Origin: Sphingomonas sanxanigenens DSM 19645 = NX02
GTDB lineage: Bacteria > Pseudomonadota > Alphaproteobacteria > Sphingomonadales > Sphingomonadaceae
DNA length: 64,000 nucleotides
Direction of reading: 5' to 3'
Assembly: GCF_000512205.2 (NCBI RefSeq)
Contig: NZ_CP006644.1
Coordinates: 930,001-994,000 of the forward strand
In this document: in pieces, positions 1 to 10,733 of the stretch
Numbering within the stretch: position 1 is the first letter of the stretch
How the letters are laid out: each line of letters starts with the position of its first letter
Notes under the pieces: model-generated
Told to the model about the DNA's origin: nothing
The model's input: only the letters and a program-made list of their open reading frames with translations
Databases searched by the model: none
Translations under genes and position numbers: made by a program

Positions 1-49
1 GGCGGCGGCAGTTTTTCCAGATCAGCATTCCCACGGAGCCCAGACCCCC

Positions 50-1729
<1,680 letters not shown>

Positions 1730-1849
1730 GATCGAGCTTGGGACCGCGCCGGACGCATCGGGTCTGATGACTCCGATTGTCCTCCCCGCGCTTTGCTCGG
1801 GAAGGACATATCCCATCGCGCGGCCCCTCGCTCCCAAGGGGAAAAGGCT

Positions 1850-2062
1850 TTACAGGAGCGGGCGCCCCGGGGCGATGCGGGTGCGCTCGATGTCCTGCAG
1901 GCGCTCTTCCTGCGCGCGGCGCGTCGCGATGAGGGCGGCCCGTTCCTCGTCGAGCTGGCGGCGCAGCCGGCGATTGCCGCCGCCGCGCATCATCATCCCG
2001 ATGACGATGCCGAGCAGTAGCAGCAGCGCCATGATCGCCAGCGTCTTGGTCGAATAGTCCAT
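1850..2062 (-). CDS. Small single-pass membrane protein with coiled-coil tail
   Basis: 70 residues. A hydrophobic segment at about residues 8-25 (rich in Ile, Leu and Met) is followed by a short Gly-Gly-Gly-Asn linker and a charged helix rich in Arg, Glu and Gln (about 30-60) that looks like a coiled coil. A GGGAG motif lies upstream of the ATG. I do not recognise a family. It stands alone between ettA and a divergent hydrolase gene. Codon use resembles neighbouring genes, supporting a real gene, but the function is unknown. Confidence 0.6.
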   Translation of the reverse strand: MDYSTKTLAIMALLLLLGIVIGMMMRGGGNRRLRRQLDEERAALIATRRAQEERLQDIERTRIAPGRPLL

Positions 2063-2169
2063 CGCCGATTGCTCCCGTCGTTACGGGGCGACAACCGTCC
2101 TGCGGCCGGACTGTTCCGGTGCGCGTGCGGTTTGAAATCGCGGCGCGGTCATGCTTAGGACCGGCATCG

Positions 2170-3153
2170 ATGATGTCCGCCGTTTCCCCCGATCCCGTTT
2201 CGCCCGATGCGCCGTTCGATCGCCGGTCGATTCCCGCCGGCGCCGTCGTCGGCCGATGGCGCGCGCCCGATGGCTGGGATCATCGCAGCTTCGCCTGGGA
2301 TCCGGCCGGGGCGCCGCGCGGCAGCCTGCTGTTCCAGGGCGGCCGCGGCGACATCTTCGAGAAATATCTGGAGGCGTTCGATCATTGGCGCGCCCGCGGC
2401 TGGACGATCCGCTCGTTCGACTGGCGCGGGCAGGGCGGGTCGGGCCGGCTCGGCCGTGACGCCGGCGTCGGCCATGCCGAGGATTTCGCCGGCTGGATCG
2501 ACGATCTCGCCGCCTATGCTTCCGAATGGATGGCGGCAACGCCGGCGCCGCACGTCATCGTCGGCCATTCGATGGGCGGCCATCTGGTGCTGCGTGCGCT
2601 GATGGAAAAGCGGGTGAAGCCCGATGCGGCGGTGCTCTCCGCGCCGATGCTGGGGTTGCGCAGCGCGCCGTTCACGCCCGGCATCGCCGGTGTCATCGCG
2701 CGCGGGATGACATGGGTCGGCCGGCCCGACCGCGCCGCGTGGAAATCGCCCAACGAGCGGCCGGGGCCGCCCTTCACGCCGCGCGCCCAACTGCTGACGC
2801 ACAGCGCCGATCGCTATGCCGACGAGCAATGGTGGAAGGTCGAGCGGCCGGAAATCACCCTCGGCGCGCCGAGCTGGCAATGGCTGGCGCTCGCCTTCGC
2901 CTCCTGCGCGGCGCTGGAACGGCGCGGCGCGGTGGAGGGCATCGATACGCCGCTGCTGATCCTCAACCCGCTGGAGGACAAGCTGGTCGATCCGGCGGCG
3001 ACGCGGCGGATCGCGGCGCGGCTGCCCGACGCGCGCATCCGCAACTGGGGACCCGAGTCGGCGCATGAGATCCTGCGGGAGGCGGATCCCGTCCGCAGCG
3101 ACGCGCTCGCCGAGATCGACCGCTTCCTCGACGAGCGGGCGCCGGCGCGATGA
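2170..3153 (+). CDS. Alpha/beta hydrolase, lysophospholipase-like (PldB/YtpA type)
   Basis: About 327 residues from the ATG at 2170, chosen because TTAGGA lies at a normal distance upstream; an earlier in-frame ATG at 2119 has no ribosome site. The fold is a serine alpha/beta hydrolase: oxyanion region FQGGRGD, nucleophile motif GHSMGG, and a late Asp (LNPLEDKLVD) and His (ESAHEI) completing a triad. The closest family is Hydrolase_4, the monoacylglycerol lipase/lysophospholipase group. There is no signal peptide, so it is probably cytoplasmic or membrane-associated. Its stop overlaps the start of the next oxidoreductase by 4 bp, suggesting co-translation. The substrate cannot be told from sequence. 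Confidence 0.85.
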   Translation: MMSAVSPDPVSPDAPFDRRSIPAGAVVGRWRAPDGWDHRSFAWDPAGAPRGSLLFQGGRGDIFEKYLEAFDHWRARGWTIRSFDWRGQGGSGRLGRDAGVGHAEDFAGWIDDLAAYASEWMAATPAPHVIVGHSMGGHLVLRALMEKRVKPDAAVLSAPMLGLRSAPFTPGIAGVIARGMTWVGRPDRAAWKSPNERPGPPFTPRAQLLTHSADRYADEQWWKVERPEITLGAPSWQWLALAFASCAALERRGAVEGIDTPLLILNPLEDKLVDPAATRRIAARLPDARIRNWGPESAHEILREADPVRSDALAEIDRFLDERAPAR

Positions 3154-4265
3154 GCGATGCCGACGTCCTGATCGTCGGCGGCGGCATTGCCGGCGCCAGC
3201 CTCGCCGCGGAGCTTGCGCCCTTCCTGCGGGTGCTGCTGATCGAGGCGGAGGACCAGCCCGGCTATCACAGCACCGGCCGCTCCGCTGCTTTCTGGGACG
3301 AGAGCTATGGCGGCCCCGGCGTACAGCCGCTGACCACCGCCTCGGGTGCCTGGCTGCGCGCGCCCCCGCCGGAGGTTTCCGAACATGGCTTCCTCGGCGA
3401 TTGCGGCGCGCTCTACATGGGCCGCGCCGAGGATGTCGCGCTGACCGACGCCTATGAGGCGACATTCGGCGGCGCGATCGCGCTGCAACGGCTCGATCGC
3501 GCCGCGCTGGAGCGCCGCGTGCCCGGGCTCGATCCGCGCTGGACGCATGGCGTGTTCGAGGCGAGCTGCGCCGATATCGACGTCGGCGGCGTCCATGGCG
3601 CCTTCCTGCGCCTTGCCCGTCGCGCGGGTGCAGCGATCCTGCCGTCGCGCCCGCTGCAGGCGGCGGAACGGCGCGACGGGCTGTGGCATGTGCGGACGCC
3701 CGGCGGCACGCTGACCGCCGCGACCCTGGTCAACGCCGCCGGCGCCTGGGCCGATCGGGTGGCGGAAGCGTGCGGCGTCATCCCCGTGGGCATCGTCCCC
3801 TATCGCCGCACCGTCGTCCAGCTGCGTACCGATCCGGCGCCGCCGGCGGTGCTGCCGCTGGTGCTCGATATCAGCGGCACCTTCTATTTCAAGCGCGAGG
3901 GCAGCGGCCGGCTGTGGCTGAGCCCGCATGACGAGACCCCGTCCGACCCGCTCGATGCCGCGCCCGAGGAACTGGACGTCGCGATCGCGATCGACCGTTT
4001 CCAGGGCGTCGTCGACTGGCGGATCGACGCGGTGGAGCGCAAATGGGCCGGCCTGCGCAGCTTCGCGCCCGATCGGCTGCCGGTCTATGGCTTCGACCCC
4101 GGCGAACCCGGCTTCTTCTGGTGCGCCGGCCAGGGCGGCTTCGGCATCCAGACCGCCCCTGCCGCGGCCCGCCTCGCGGCATCGCTGCTGCTGGGCCGCG
4201 TGCCGGATGGCATCGCCGAAGGCATCGATCCGGCACCGTTCTCGCCGAAGCGGTTCGCGGCCTAG
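3150..4265 (+). CDS. FAD-dependent oxidoreductase of the DAO family
   Basis: 371 residues. The N-terminal dinucleotide-binding motif VGGGIAGASLA (about 9-19) and the GRSAAFWDESYGG region are typical of D-amino-acid/glycine oxidase-type flavoenzymes. The C-terminal FWCAGQGGFGIQTAPAAAR segment is the second FAD-contacting motif. Such enzymes oxidise an amine next to a carboxylate, giving an imino acid and passing electrons to O2 or a quinone. The gene overlaps the upstream hydrolase by 4 bp (ATGA). The substrate class (D-amino acid, glycine or N-alkyl amino acid) is not resolved. Confidence 0.88.
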   Translation: MSDADVLIVGGGIAGASLAAELAPFLRVLLIEAEDQPGYHSTGRSAAFWDESYGGPGVQPLTTASGAWLRAPPPEVSEHGFLGDCGALYMGRAEDVALTDAYEATFGGAIALQRLDRAALERRVPGLDPRWTHGVFEASCADIDVGGVHGAFLRLARRAGAAILPSRPLQAAERRDGLWHVRTPGGTLTAATLVNAAGAWADRVAEACGVIPVGIVPYRRTVVQLRTDPAPPAVLPLVLDISGTFYFKREGSGRLWLSPHDETPSDPLDAAPEELDVAIAIDRFQGVVDWRIDAVERKWAGLRSFAPDRLPVYGFDPGEPGFFWCAGQGGFGIQTAPAAARLAASLLLGRVPDGIAEGIDPAPFSPKRFAA

Positions 4266-4289
4266 CCCCGCACGCGCGGGCTACCGGGT

Positions 4290-4307
4290 TCACACATTAT
4301 GGTGTGA
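4290..4307. terminator. Short hairpin after the oxidoreductase gene
   Basis: TCACAC (4290-4295) and GTGTGA (4302-4307) form a 6-bp stem. It lies just after the stop of the oxidoreductase and before the convergent rnhA. There is no clear U-tract, so termination is only a possibility. Confidence 0.3.
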
Positions 4308-4380
4308 GCGATCGGATAGTTCCCCCCCTCCGGCGCCACTGTGCCGATGCCGTGGCGCGTTCAGCGGAGGCGGGATTCCG

Positions 4381-4848
4381 TCACCCCCGCCGCGCCGCAT
4401 GGGCCGCGTCGCTGGCCAGCTTGTCGGCACGCTCATTGTCCGGGTGGCCGGCATGGCCCTTCACCCAGGTCCAGTCGATGCGGTGCGGCGCCGACGCGGC
4501 GAGCAGCGCCTGCCACAGGTCGGCATTCTTCACCGGCTTGCGGTCGGCGGTCTTCCAGCCGTTGCGGCGCCAGCCCGCGATCCATTTGGTCAGGCCGTCC
4601 ATCACATAGCGGCTGTCGGTGGAAAGCTTCACGCGGCACGGCCGGTTGAGCGTTTCCAGCGCGCGGATCGCGGCCATCAGTTCCATGCGGTTGTTGGTGG
4701 TCGCCGGATCGCCGCCCGCCAATTCCTTCTCATGCGCGCCGAAGCGGATCACGGCGCCCCAGCCGCCGGGGCCGGGATTGCCCTTGCACGCGCCATCGGT
4801 GGCGATTTCGACCTCGGGCATCGGGGTCGTCGCTTCGGTATCGGTCAT
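4381..4848 (-). CDS. rnhA: Ribonuclease HI
   Basis: 155 residues, the usual size. It cleaves RNA in RNA-DNA hybrids. Catalytic acidic residues are all visible: D18 in the [11 protein letters not shown] motif, E56 in [10 protein letters not shown]78 in STDSRYV and D142 in the C-terminal NERAD motif, with the nearby H132 of VKGHAGH. It is the last gene of an ispH-thrB-rnhA operon transcribed leftwards, with only 7 bp between thrB and rnhA. The ispH-thrB-rnhA order is frequent in alphaproteobacteria. Confidence 0.97.
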   Translation of the reverse strand: MTDTEATTPMPEVEIATDGACKGNPGPGGWGAVIRFGAHEKELAGGDPATTNNRMELMAAIRALETLNRPCRVKLSTDSRYVMDGLTKWIAGWRRNGWKTADRKPVKNADLWQALLAASAPHRIDWTWVKGHAGHPDNERADKLASDAAHAARRG

Positions 4849-4855
4849 GGTCGGG

Positions 4856-5812
4856 TCAGGCCAGCAGGTCAGGGGTCTGGGCGTAGAATTCGAGGCGCCT
4901 CAGAAAGGCGATCGGATCCTTGCGGGTCACCAGCGCGTCGGCGGGCGTATTCAGCCAGTCCCATGCGCGGGTCAGCAGGAAGCGCAGGCAGGCGCCGCGG
5001 GCGAGCGCGGGGAAGGCGGCGCGCTCGGCGTCGGTGAGGCCGAAGCTGCCGCGATAGCCGCCGACCAGCGCCGCGCCGAGCGCGGGGTGATAGCCGGCAC
5101 CATCATTGTCGAAGCACCAGGCGGCGTGCGTGACCGCCAGATCCCAGGCGCGGATTTCGGTGCAGGCGAAATAGAAGTCGATCACGCCGCTGACCGCGTC
5201 GCCGAGCATCAGCACATTGTCGGGGAACAGGTCGGCATGGACCACCGACCGCGGCAGGTCGCGCGGCCAGTGCGTGTCGAGCCAGGCGAGTTCGTCCGCG
5301 ACGATGCGGCGCAGGCCCGGCCGGATCGCGTCGAGGTCGTCGCCGCAGCGTGCGGCCAGCGCGTGCCAGCCATCGATTCCCAGGCTGTTCGCGCGGTCGC
5401 CGGTGAAATCGGCGAGGGCGGCGTGCATCGTGCCCAGCGCGCGGCCCGCGGCTGCCGCCTGCACCGCGGTCGGCCGGCTGACGGAAACGCCGGGCAGGAA
5501 CTCGATCAGGCAGGCGGGGCGGCCCGCCACCGTCTGGATCTGCATGCCCTGGCGATCGGCGATCGCGCGCGGCACCGGCGCGCCGGCGCCCGCCAGATGA
5601 TCGAGCAGCGCGATGAAGAAGGGCAGGTCGGCGGCATCGACGCGCTTCTCGTAGAGCGTCAGGATGAAGCGCGCATTGCTGGTGTCGACCAGATAGTTGC
5701 TGTTCTCGACGCCCTCGGCGATGCCCTTGGCGGAAACCAGCGCGCCGACGCCCTCATAGCGCGCGAGCAGCGCCGCCAGTTCCTCGGCGGAGACTTGCGT
5801 GTAGACGGCCAT
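4856..5812 (-). CDS. thrB: Homoserine kinase, aminoglycoside-phosphotransferase fold
   Basis: 318 residues. Phosphorylates homoserine in threonine synthesis. It belongs to the APH-fold ThrB group common in proteobacteria rather than the GHMP-kinase type of enteric bacteria. The N-terminus [12 protein letters not shown] and the [11 protein letters not shown] catalytic loop with the following GVIDFYFA metal-binding segment are characteristic. It lies 7 bp downstream of ispH and just upstream of rnhA, so the three are likely one transcript. Confidence 0.94.
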   Translation of the reverse strand: MAVYTQVSAEELAALLARYEGVGALVSAKGIAEGVENSNYLVDTSNARFILTLYEKRVDAADLPFFIALLDHLAGAGAPVPRAIADRQGMQIQTVAGRPACLIEFLPGVSVSRPTAVQAAAAGRALGTMHAALADFTGDRANSLGIDGWHALAARCGDDLDAIRPGLRRIVADELAWLDTHWPRDLPRSVVHADLFPDNVLMLGDAVSGVIDFYFACTEIRAWDLAVTHAAWCFDNDGAGYHPALGAALVGGYRGSFGLTDAERAAFPALARGACLRFLLTRAWDWLNTPADALVTRKDPIAFLRRLEFYAQTPDLLA

Positions 5813-5819
5813 CGGGCGA

Positions 5820-6782
5820 TCAGGCCGCTTCGAGGCCGCGCGGCAGCTTGAACGCCATCGTCTCGATGGCGGTGGTCAGTTCCTCGCTGACGACGTCATA
5901 ATGCGCCGACAGGCTGTCGATGACCTCGCGGACGAGCAGCTCGGGTGCGGAGGCGCCGGCGGTGATGCCCAGCGTCTCGACGCCGGCGAGCCAGACGAGG
6001 TCGATCTCCGATGCGCGCTGGATCAGCGTCGCACGCGTGCCCGAGCGCTCGGCAACCTCGACCAGCCGCACCGAGTTGGAGGAATTGGGCGCGCCGATCA
6101 CCAGCATCGCATCGCATTGCGTCGCGATCGCCTTGGTCGCCGCCTGGCGGTTGGAGGTCGCGTAGCAGATATCCTCGCCGCGCGGCGCCTGGATCGCCGG
6201 GAAACGCGCCATCAGCGTCGCCACGATCTCCGCGGTATCGTCCACCGACAGCGTCGTCTGGGTCAGGAAGGAAAGCTGTTCGGGGTCGGCGACGTTGATC
6301 GTCAGCGCATCCTCGACCGTTTCCACCAGCGTCATCGCGCCCGGCTCGACCTGGCCGAAGGTCCCGACCACTTCCGGATGGCCGCGATGGCCGATGAACA
6401 GGATATGCTTGCCGGCGTCGACCAGCCGCTCGGCCTGGCGGTGAACCTTGGAGACGAGCGGGCAGGTCGCGTCCAGCCAGGTCAGCCCGCGCTCGGTGGC
6501 CTTGTTGGGCACCGCCTTGGGCACGCCATGCGCCGAAAAGACGACCGGCGCATCGTCGGGCACCTCGTCCAGCTCTTCGACGAACACGGCGCCCTGGGCG
6601 CGCAGGCTGTCGACGACGAAGCGGTTGTGGACGATCTCGTGCCGGACATAGACCGGCGCGCCATATTTCTCGATCGCCAGCTCGACGATGCGGATCGCGC
6701 GGTCGACACCGGCGCAGAAGCCGCGCGGCGCGGCGATCAGCAGCTTGAGCCGGGGCAGGGCGGCGGGGGGTGCATCGGTCAT
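5820..6782 (-). CDS. ispH: 4-hydroxy-3-methylbut-2-enyl diphosphate reductase IspH (LytB)
   Basis: About 320 residues from the ATG at 6782; the frame stays open to 6992 but the extra N-terminus has no family resemblance. It carries out the last step of the MEP isoprenoid pathway and uses a [4Fe-4S] cluster. The three cluster cysteines are visible in PRGFCAGV (C23), [11 protein letters not shown] and the C-terminal ICYATSNRQ segment, which also holds the conserved threonine-serine-asparagine patch. It is the first gene of the ispH-thrB-rnhA operon and is divergent from a lipoprotein gene. Confidence 0.96.
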   Translation of the reverse strand: MTDAPPAALPRLKLLIAAPRGFCAGVDRAIRIVELAIEKYGAPVYVRHEIVHNRFVVDSLRAQGAVFVEELDEVPDDAPVVFSAHGVPKAVPNKATERGLTWLDATCPLVSKVHRQAERLVDAGKHILFIGHRGHPEVVGTFGQVEPGAMTLVETVEDALTINVADPEQLSFLTQTTLSVDDTAEIVATLMARFPAIQAPRGEDICYATSNRQAATKAIATQCDAMLVIGAPNSSNSVRLVEVAERSGTRATLIQRASEIDLVWLAGVETLGITAGASAPELLVREVIDSLSAHYDVVSEELTTAIETMAFKLPRGLEAA

Positions 6783-6894
6783 CACGCAGGCGGCTCTACG
6801 CGATTGCTTGCCTGCACGAAAGGCGGTTCCTATGATCCACCGGCCCGAGGGGCGGCAGATCCGGCCGCCGGCAATATAGTTCGAGGAAGACTTC

Positions 6895-7542
6895 GTGCCC
6901 CCCATCAAAGTGTCGTTTGCCGCAGCCGCCGCCCTGACCCTGCTCGCCGGCTGTTCGCGCGACAACGAGATCGTCGATGCCGCGGGCGGCATCGCCGTGA
7001 CGCGATCCGCCTGCCCGGCGCTGGCGATCCCCGACTATACGGGGGACGTGACGCTGTTCAATCCGCCGGCGAGCCGCGATTCGCGGGCGATCGACGTGGT
7101 GGCGACGATCACCAACCTGCGCACGACCTGCAACGACAATGGCTCCGATCTTGCCAGCGCCGTCACGTTCGACGTGCTGGCGCGCCGCGAGGCCGGCAGC
7201 GAGGCGCGCGAGGTGACCCTGCCCTATTTCGTCACCGTCGTGCGCGGCGGCAATGCGGTGGTCGCCAAGCGGCTGGGCCGCGTGACGCTGCGCTTCGCCG
7301 AGGGGCAACAGCGCGCGACGGCGCAGGCGGCGGCCAGCAGCGTCGTCAGCAAGGCGGCGGCGACGCTGCCGGAAGACGTCCGCCGCCAGATCACCCGCCG
7401 CCGCAAGCCCGGGGATGCCGACGCCGCGGTCGATCCGATGGCGAACCCGCAGGTGCGCGCCGCGGTCTCGCGCGCCAGCTTCGAGATGCTGGTCGGCTTC
7501 CAGCTCGATCAGGATCAGCTCCGCTACAACGTCACGCGCTGA
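6895..7542 (+). CDS. Predicted lipoprotein of unknown function
   Basis: 215 residues starting at a GTG, supported by GAGGAAG about 7 bp upstream. The N-terminus has a basic start, a hydrophobic run and a lipobox LLAGC (Cys at about 20), so it should be lipidated and exported. The rest has Ser-Arg-Asp spacing, several short beta-like segments and a conserved-looking Cys pair near residue 38 and 80. I do not recognise a named family. It is divergent from ispH and ends before a strong bidirectional hairpin. Confidence 0.75.
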   Translation: MPPIKVSFAAAAALTLLAGCSRDNEIVDAAGGIAVTRSACPALAIPDYTGDVTLFNPPASRDSRAIDVVATITNLRTTCNDNGSDLASAVTFDVLARREAGSEAREVTLPYFVTVVRGGNAVVAKRLGRVTLRFAEGQQRATAQAAASSVVSKAAATLPEDVRRQITRRRKPGDADAAVDPMANPQVRAAVSRASFEMLVGFQLDQDQLRYNVTR

Positions 7543-7582
7543 CGCCACCTGCCGGCAGCCGGCGCGCGCCCACGAATCGAAA

Positions 7583-7612
7583 GGGCCCGGGCCGGTTTCC
7601 CGGTCCGGGCCC
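7583..7612. terminator. Strong GC hairpin between convergent genes
   Basis: A 13-nt arm at 7583-7595 (GGGCCCGGGCCGG) pairs with 7600-7612, with a 4-nt loop and one wobble or mismatch depending on strand. It lies between the lipoprotein gene (+) and hsp20 (-), which converge, so it probably terminates both. There is no long U-tract. Confidence 0.7.
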
Positions 7613-7634
7613 CTGGGGTTGCACGATGCGCGCG

Positions 7635-8105
7635 TTATGCGGCTTCGCGCTGGTCCTCGATCGTGACGCTCTGGGTCTGCGGCGCGTCGGCGATCGCGAT
7701 CTTCTGGGGCTTCATCGCCTCCGGCACCTCGCGGACGAGGTCGATCACCAGCAGCCCGTCGGCCAGGCCCGCATGCTCGACGCGCACGAAATCGGCGAGC
7801 TGGAAGCGGCGCTCGAACGCCCGCGTGGCGATGCCGACGTGGAGGAAGCTGGAGCGGTCGCCCTCGGCCTTTTCCTTGCGGCCCGTCACGACGAGCAGGT
7901 TCTGCTGCGCGGTGATGTCGATCTCGTCGCGGCGGAAGCCGGCGACGGCGATGGTGATTCGATACTGGTCCTCACCGCGGCGCTCGAGGTCGAACGGCGG
8001 ATAGCTGTCGGCCTGTTCGGGGCGCGACGTCCGCTCGAGCAGGTCGAAAAGCCGGTCGAAGCCGACGGTGGAACGGCGGTAGGGGGTAAAATCGGTGGTA
8101 CGCAT
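7635..8105 (-). CDS. Small heat-shock protein, Hsp20/IbpA family
   Basis: 156 residues. The N-terminus (MRTTDFTPYRRSTVGFDRLFDLL) matches IbpA-type proteins. The alpha-crystallin domain spans about residues 38-130, with the beta-strands YRITIAVAGF and LLVVTGRKE and the GLLVIDLVREVPEAMKP end. It binds unfolding proteins as an ATP-independent holdase in the cytoplasm. Its 5' leader is a ROSE-like thermometer (8111-8204), so translation is probably induced by heat. RpoH, whose gene is in this window (54180-55115), is the likely transcription factor. Confidence 0.93.
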   Translation of the reverse strand: MRTTDFTPYRRSTVGFDRLFDLLERTSRPEQADSYPPFDLERRGEDQYRITIAVAGFRRDEIDITAQQNLLVVTGRKEKAEGDRSSFLHVGIATRAFERRFQLADFVRVEHAGLADGLLVIDLVREVPEAMKPQKIAIADAPQTQSVTIEDQREAA

Positions 8106-8110
8106 CTGGA

Positions 8111-8204
8111 ATCAACTCCTCTGATCCGAGCAAATTGATGTGAACGGGCGCCCACGAAGCGACGCCCTTTTCCTTGGTGGCGCAGTACGATCCGTCACCG
8201 CGCC
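8111..8204 (-). promoter_or_regulatory. ROSE-like RNA thermometer in the hsp20 leader
   Basis: The last hairpin (8111-8139) pairs AUCAA with UUGAU, then UUUGCUC with the GAGGAG ribosome site (8116-8121) across a 6-nt loop, 10 nt before the ATG. The opposed G of UUGCU against the Shine-Dalgarno G is the hallmark G-G pair of ROSE elements. Two upstream stems are also present: 8146-8150 with 8163-8167, and an 8-bp stem 8179-8186 with 8197-8204. Known ROSE elements melt at heat-shock temperature and free the ribosome site; activity here is inferred. Confidence 0.8.
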
Positions 8205-8223
8205 GACCGAGAGATAGGTGGAG

Positions 8224-8255
8224 GCTTGGCGGGTTCAAGCCCTTGCCCGCCAAGC
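8224..8255 (+). promoter_or_regulatory. Hairpin in the leader of the Crp-family gene
   Basis: GCTTGGCGGG (8224-8233) and CCCGCCAAGC (8246-8255) form a perfect 10-bp stem with a 12-nt loop, about 105 bp before the regulator start. The 8-mer GCTTGGCG recurs at 8262-8269, so an alternative pairing is possible. Attenuation or an operator is conceivable; nothing proves either. Confidence 0.35.
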
Positions 8256-8360
8256 GCATTTGCTTGGCGCGGCGGCGTAGCTGTGACAGGGAGTGATTCG
8301 TTCGTTTCGGTACCACGATCTGTCGTTCCGGGATCAAACCAGCGGGTATGGGGCACAGCC

Positions 8361-9050
8361 ATGGCGATCAACGCGACTGAACTGGCGGGCATCATCGCGA
8401 AGAACTCGATGCTTGCGAGCTGCGAGACGGACGAACTGGAAGATATTCTCAGCCGCGCGCGGCTGCTGACGATGAAGAAGGGCGAAACGCTGCTCACCCA
8501 GGGGGACGACGGCGATTCGCTGATCATTCTGCTGGAAGGCACCGTGCGGATCAGCATGGCGACCAGCAACGGGCGGGAGATCGTGCTCAACTATTGCGAT
8601 CCCGGTGAGGTCATCGGCGAGATCGCGCTGCTCGACGGCGAACCGCGAACCGCGTCCGCCACCGCGATGGCAGCGGGGCGCTATCTGCGCATCTCGCGCA
8701 GCGCGTTCGAAGCGACGATGGAGCGGTTCCCGAAATGGTCGCTCAGGCTGCTGCGCCAAATGGCGAACCGGCTGCGCCAGACCAACTCGATGATCGAGAA
8801 TGATCGCGCCTTCACCTCCGGCCCGCGGCTGGCGCGCTACATCCAGCGGTTGATGCTGGAACCCGCCAACGACCGCCTCCGCCTCGACCTCAGCCAGAGC
8901 GAGCTCGGCAACTTCGCAGGCATCAGCCGCGAGAACATCAATCGCCAGCTTTCCGCCTGGGCCGACAGTGGCATCATCGCGTTGGAAAGCGGGCGGATCC
9001 GCGTGACGGATTACGCGATCCTCTCGCGAATCGCGACGTCGAGCGAGTGA
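8361..9050 (+). CDS. Crp/Fnr-family transcriptional regulator
   Basis: 229 residues from the ATG at 8361; the frame is open upstream but the extra residues do not resemble the family. The N-terminal cyclic-nucleotide-binding fold has the phosphate-cassette-like segment GEIALLDGEPRTAS (about 91-104). The C-terminal winged helix includes SQSELGNFAGISRENINRQL (about 183-202). It lacks the N-terminal cysteine cluster of FNR, so an iron-sulfur oxygen sensor is unlikely. Ligand and targets are unknown. Confidence 0.88.
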   Translation: MAINATELAGIIAKNSMLASCETDELEDILSRARLLTMKKGETLLTQGDDGDSLIILLEGTVRISMATSNGREIVLNYCDPGEVIGEIALLDGEPRTASATAMAAGRYLRISRSAFEATMERFPKWSLRLLRQMANRLRQTNSMIENDRAFTSGPRLARYIQRLMLEPANDRLRLDLSQSELGNFAGISRENINRQLSAWADSGIIALESGRIRVTDYAILSRIATSSE

Positions 9051-9485
9051 GGGCGGGCACGCGCGCCTGACTTGATATTGCCCCGGGCACGGCTCGGGGC
9101 GGAACCTGTTGTGCTCAGCCCAGTTGTGAGATGAGGGGTGGTTCCATCGCGATGCCCCGCACATGCAAACGCCCGGACTGTTTCCAGCCCGGGCGCCTGC
9201 GTGACGATCGCTCGTCAGCCCCCTTCTTTGGCCATGGCCCACACGCGCGATACGGTCCCTTCTCCGTATCAAGCGGGGCTCCAGGCCTCCCCGAACCACG
9301 GCCGTTGCCGACGTTTCAGGCCTTCCGGTTACGCCCGGTGCCGGGGCTTGTCATGGGTGTATTGCTGCTTCGTGATCGATTGCCTTCATCCTGTGTTCAT
9401 TTGGCAACAGGCTGTTTTGGTTGCCTCAACTCCATGCCCGACGTAGGGCATGGCCCTTGTTCCGCCTGCGAAGATTGCATTCCCA
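9051..9485. other. 435-bp non-coding gap with several hairpins
   Basis: No open frame here has convincing codon use. It holds stems at 9170-9176/9189-9195 (CGCCCGG/CCGGGCG), 9202-9207/9212-9217 (TGACGA/TCGTCA) and 9249-9255/9264-9270 (GATACGG/CCGTATC). On the minus strand the first stem is followed by GTTTGC. It could be a terminator plus leader, or an unrecognised structured RNA upstream of the lol genes. I could not match it to a known RNA family. Confidence 0.35.
9170..9195. terminator. Hairpin downstream of the Crp-family gene
   Basis: CGCCCGG (9170-9176) pairs with CCGGGCG (9189-9195) across a 12-nt loop, about 120 bp after the regulator stop. The U-tract is weak on both strands, so this is a candidate terminator only. 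Confidence 0.4.
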
Positions 9486-10733
9486 ATGATCCTGTCCCGC
9501 TACGAGCGGATGATCGCCAAGCGCTATCTGCTGCCCGGCCGCGGGGAGGGGTTCATCTTCCTCGTCGCGTCGATCAGTCTTGCCGCCGTCATGCTCGGCG
9601 TCGCCGCGCTGGTGATCGTGATGAGCGTGATGAACGGCTTCCGCGCCGAACTGTTCGACAAGATCGTCGGGCTCAACGGCCATGCCGTGATCCAGGGCTA
9701 TGGCGGCCGCCTGAACGACTGGCGGGAGATCATGGCGCAGACGAAGGCGACGCCCGGCGTCACCAGCGCGACGCCGATGATCGAACAGCCGCTGATGGCC
9801 AGCTATGACGGCCGGGTGGAGGGCGTGATCGTGCGCGGCATGGAGGTGCAGGACATCCGCACCAACGAGACGATCAAGGGCAAGGTGATCGGCCGGCTGA
9901 CCGACCTTACCCCGGGCAGCAACAATGTGGCGATCGGTGCGCGGCTGGCCGAGGCGCTGGGCGCGACGGTGGGCGGAGAGATCAGCCTGATCAGCCCGCT
10001 CGGGCAAAGTTCGCCGTTCGGCACCGTGCCCCGGATCGTCAGCTACCGCATCGCCGCGATCTTCGAGGTCGGCGTCTATGATTATGACAAGGCGTTCGTC
10101 ATCATGCCGATGGCGGATGCGCAGACCTTGCTGCTGCTGGGCGATGCGGTGGGCATGATCGAGGTGCAGACGGCGGATCCCGACAGGGTCGGCCAGATCC
10201 TGGCGCCGCTGGCGGAGAAGGTGGCGCGCGACGGTGTCATCAACGACTGGCGCTCGATGAACGCCTCGCTGTTCGAGGCGCTCTCGGTCGAGCGGGTCGT
10301 CATGTTCTGGATCCTCTCGCTGATCATCCTCGTCGCCGCGTTCAACATCCTTTCCTCGCTGATCATGCTGGTGCGCGCCAAGACGCGCGACATCGCGATC
10401 CTGCGGACGATGGGCGCATCGCGCAGCGCGATGCTGCGCATCTTCATGACGGTGGGTGTGACGATCGGCTCGCTCGGCACGCTCGCCGGCGTGCTGCTCG
10501 GCCTCGTCGTGCTGGTCTTCCGCCAGAACATCGTCAACGCGGTGCAGGCGATCAGCGGCCAGAACCTGTGGGATCCCTCGATCCGCTTCATCACCGAACT
10601 GCCGTCGCGCACCGATCCGTTCGAGGTGCTGGCGATCGCCGCGCTCGCGATCGGCTGCACCTTCATCTTCACCTTCTATCCGGCCTGGAAGGCCGCGAGC
10701 ACCGATCCGGTGCAGGTGCTGCGCTATGAATGA
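9486..10733 (+). CDS. lolC: Lipoprotein-releasing ABC transporter permease LolC/LolE
   Basis: 415 residues from the ATG at 9486, which gives the usual N-terminus [23 protein letters not shown]; the frame opens 12 codons earlier. It has the LolCDE layout: one N-terminal membrane helix (about 22-48), a large periplasmic domain (about 50-265) and three C-terminal helices (about 270-405), with a conserved [15 protein letters not shown] loop. It releases lipoproteins from the inner membrane to LolA. Alphaproteobacteria often have one LolC/E-type (LolF) permease. It overlaps lolD by 8 bp. Confidence 0.93.
   Translation: MILSRYERMIAKRYLLPGRGEGFIFLVASISLAAVMLGVAALVIVMSVMNGFRAELFDKIVGLNGHAVIQGYGGRLNDWREIMAQTKATPGVTSATPMIEQPLMASYDGRVEGVIVRGMEVQDIRTNETIKGKVIGRLTDLTPGSNNVAIGARLAEALGATVGGEISLISPLGQSSPFGTVPRIVSYRIAAIFEVGVYDYDKAFVIMPMADAQTLLLLGDAVGMIEVQTADPDRVGQILAPLAEKVARDGVINDWRSMNASLFEALSVERVVMFWILSLIILVAAFNILSSLIMLVRAKTRDIAILRTMGASRSAMLRIFMTVGVTIGSLGTLAGVLLGLVVLVFRQNIVNAVQAISGQNLWDPSIRFITELPSRTDPFEVLAIAALAIGCTFIFTFYPAWKAASTDPVQVLRYE

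Noticed and set aside
1781-1815. Extragenic repeat after ettA
   Set aside because: Only a short CTCCCCG...GGGAAGGA fragment; too little to call a repeat copy.
2155-3465. Long reverse frame opposite the hydrolase gene
   Set aside because: It is Arg/Pro-rich shadow coding produced by high GC; the forward frame has the real motifs and ribosome site.
7615-7634. Possible U-tract after the 7583-7612 stem
   Set aside because: The following bases are GC-rich; the stem alone is kept as a terminator candidate.
8229-8252. GGGTTCAAGCCC motif resembling a tRNA T-arm
   Set aside because: No acceptor, D or anticodon arms surround it; it is simply the leader hairpin.
10082-10672. Reverse frame inside lolC
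   Set aside because: Low-complexity shadow of the permease with no recognisable family.
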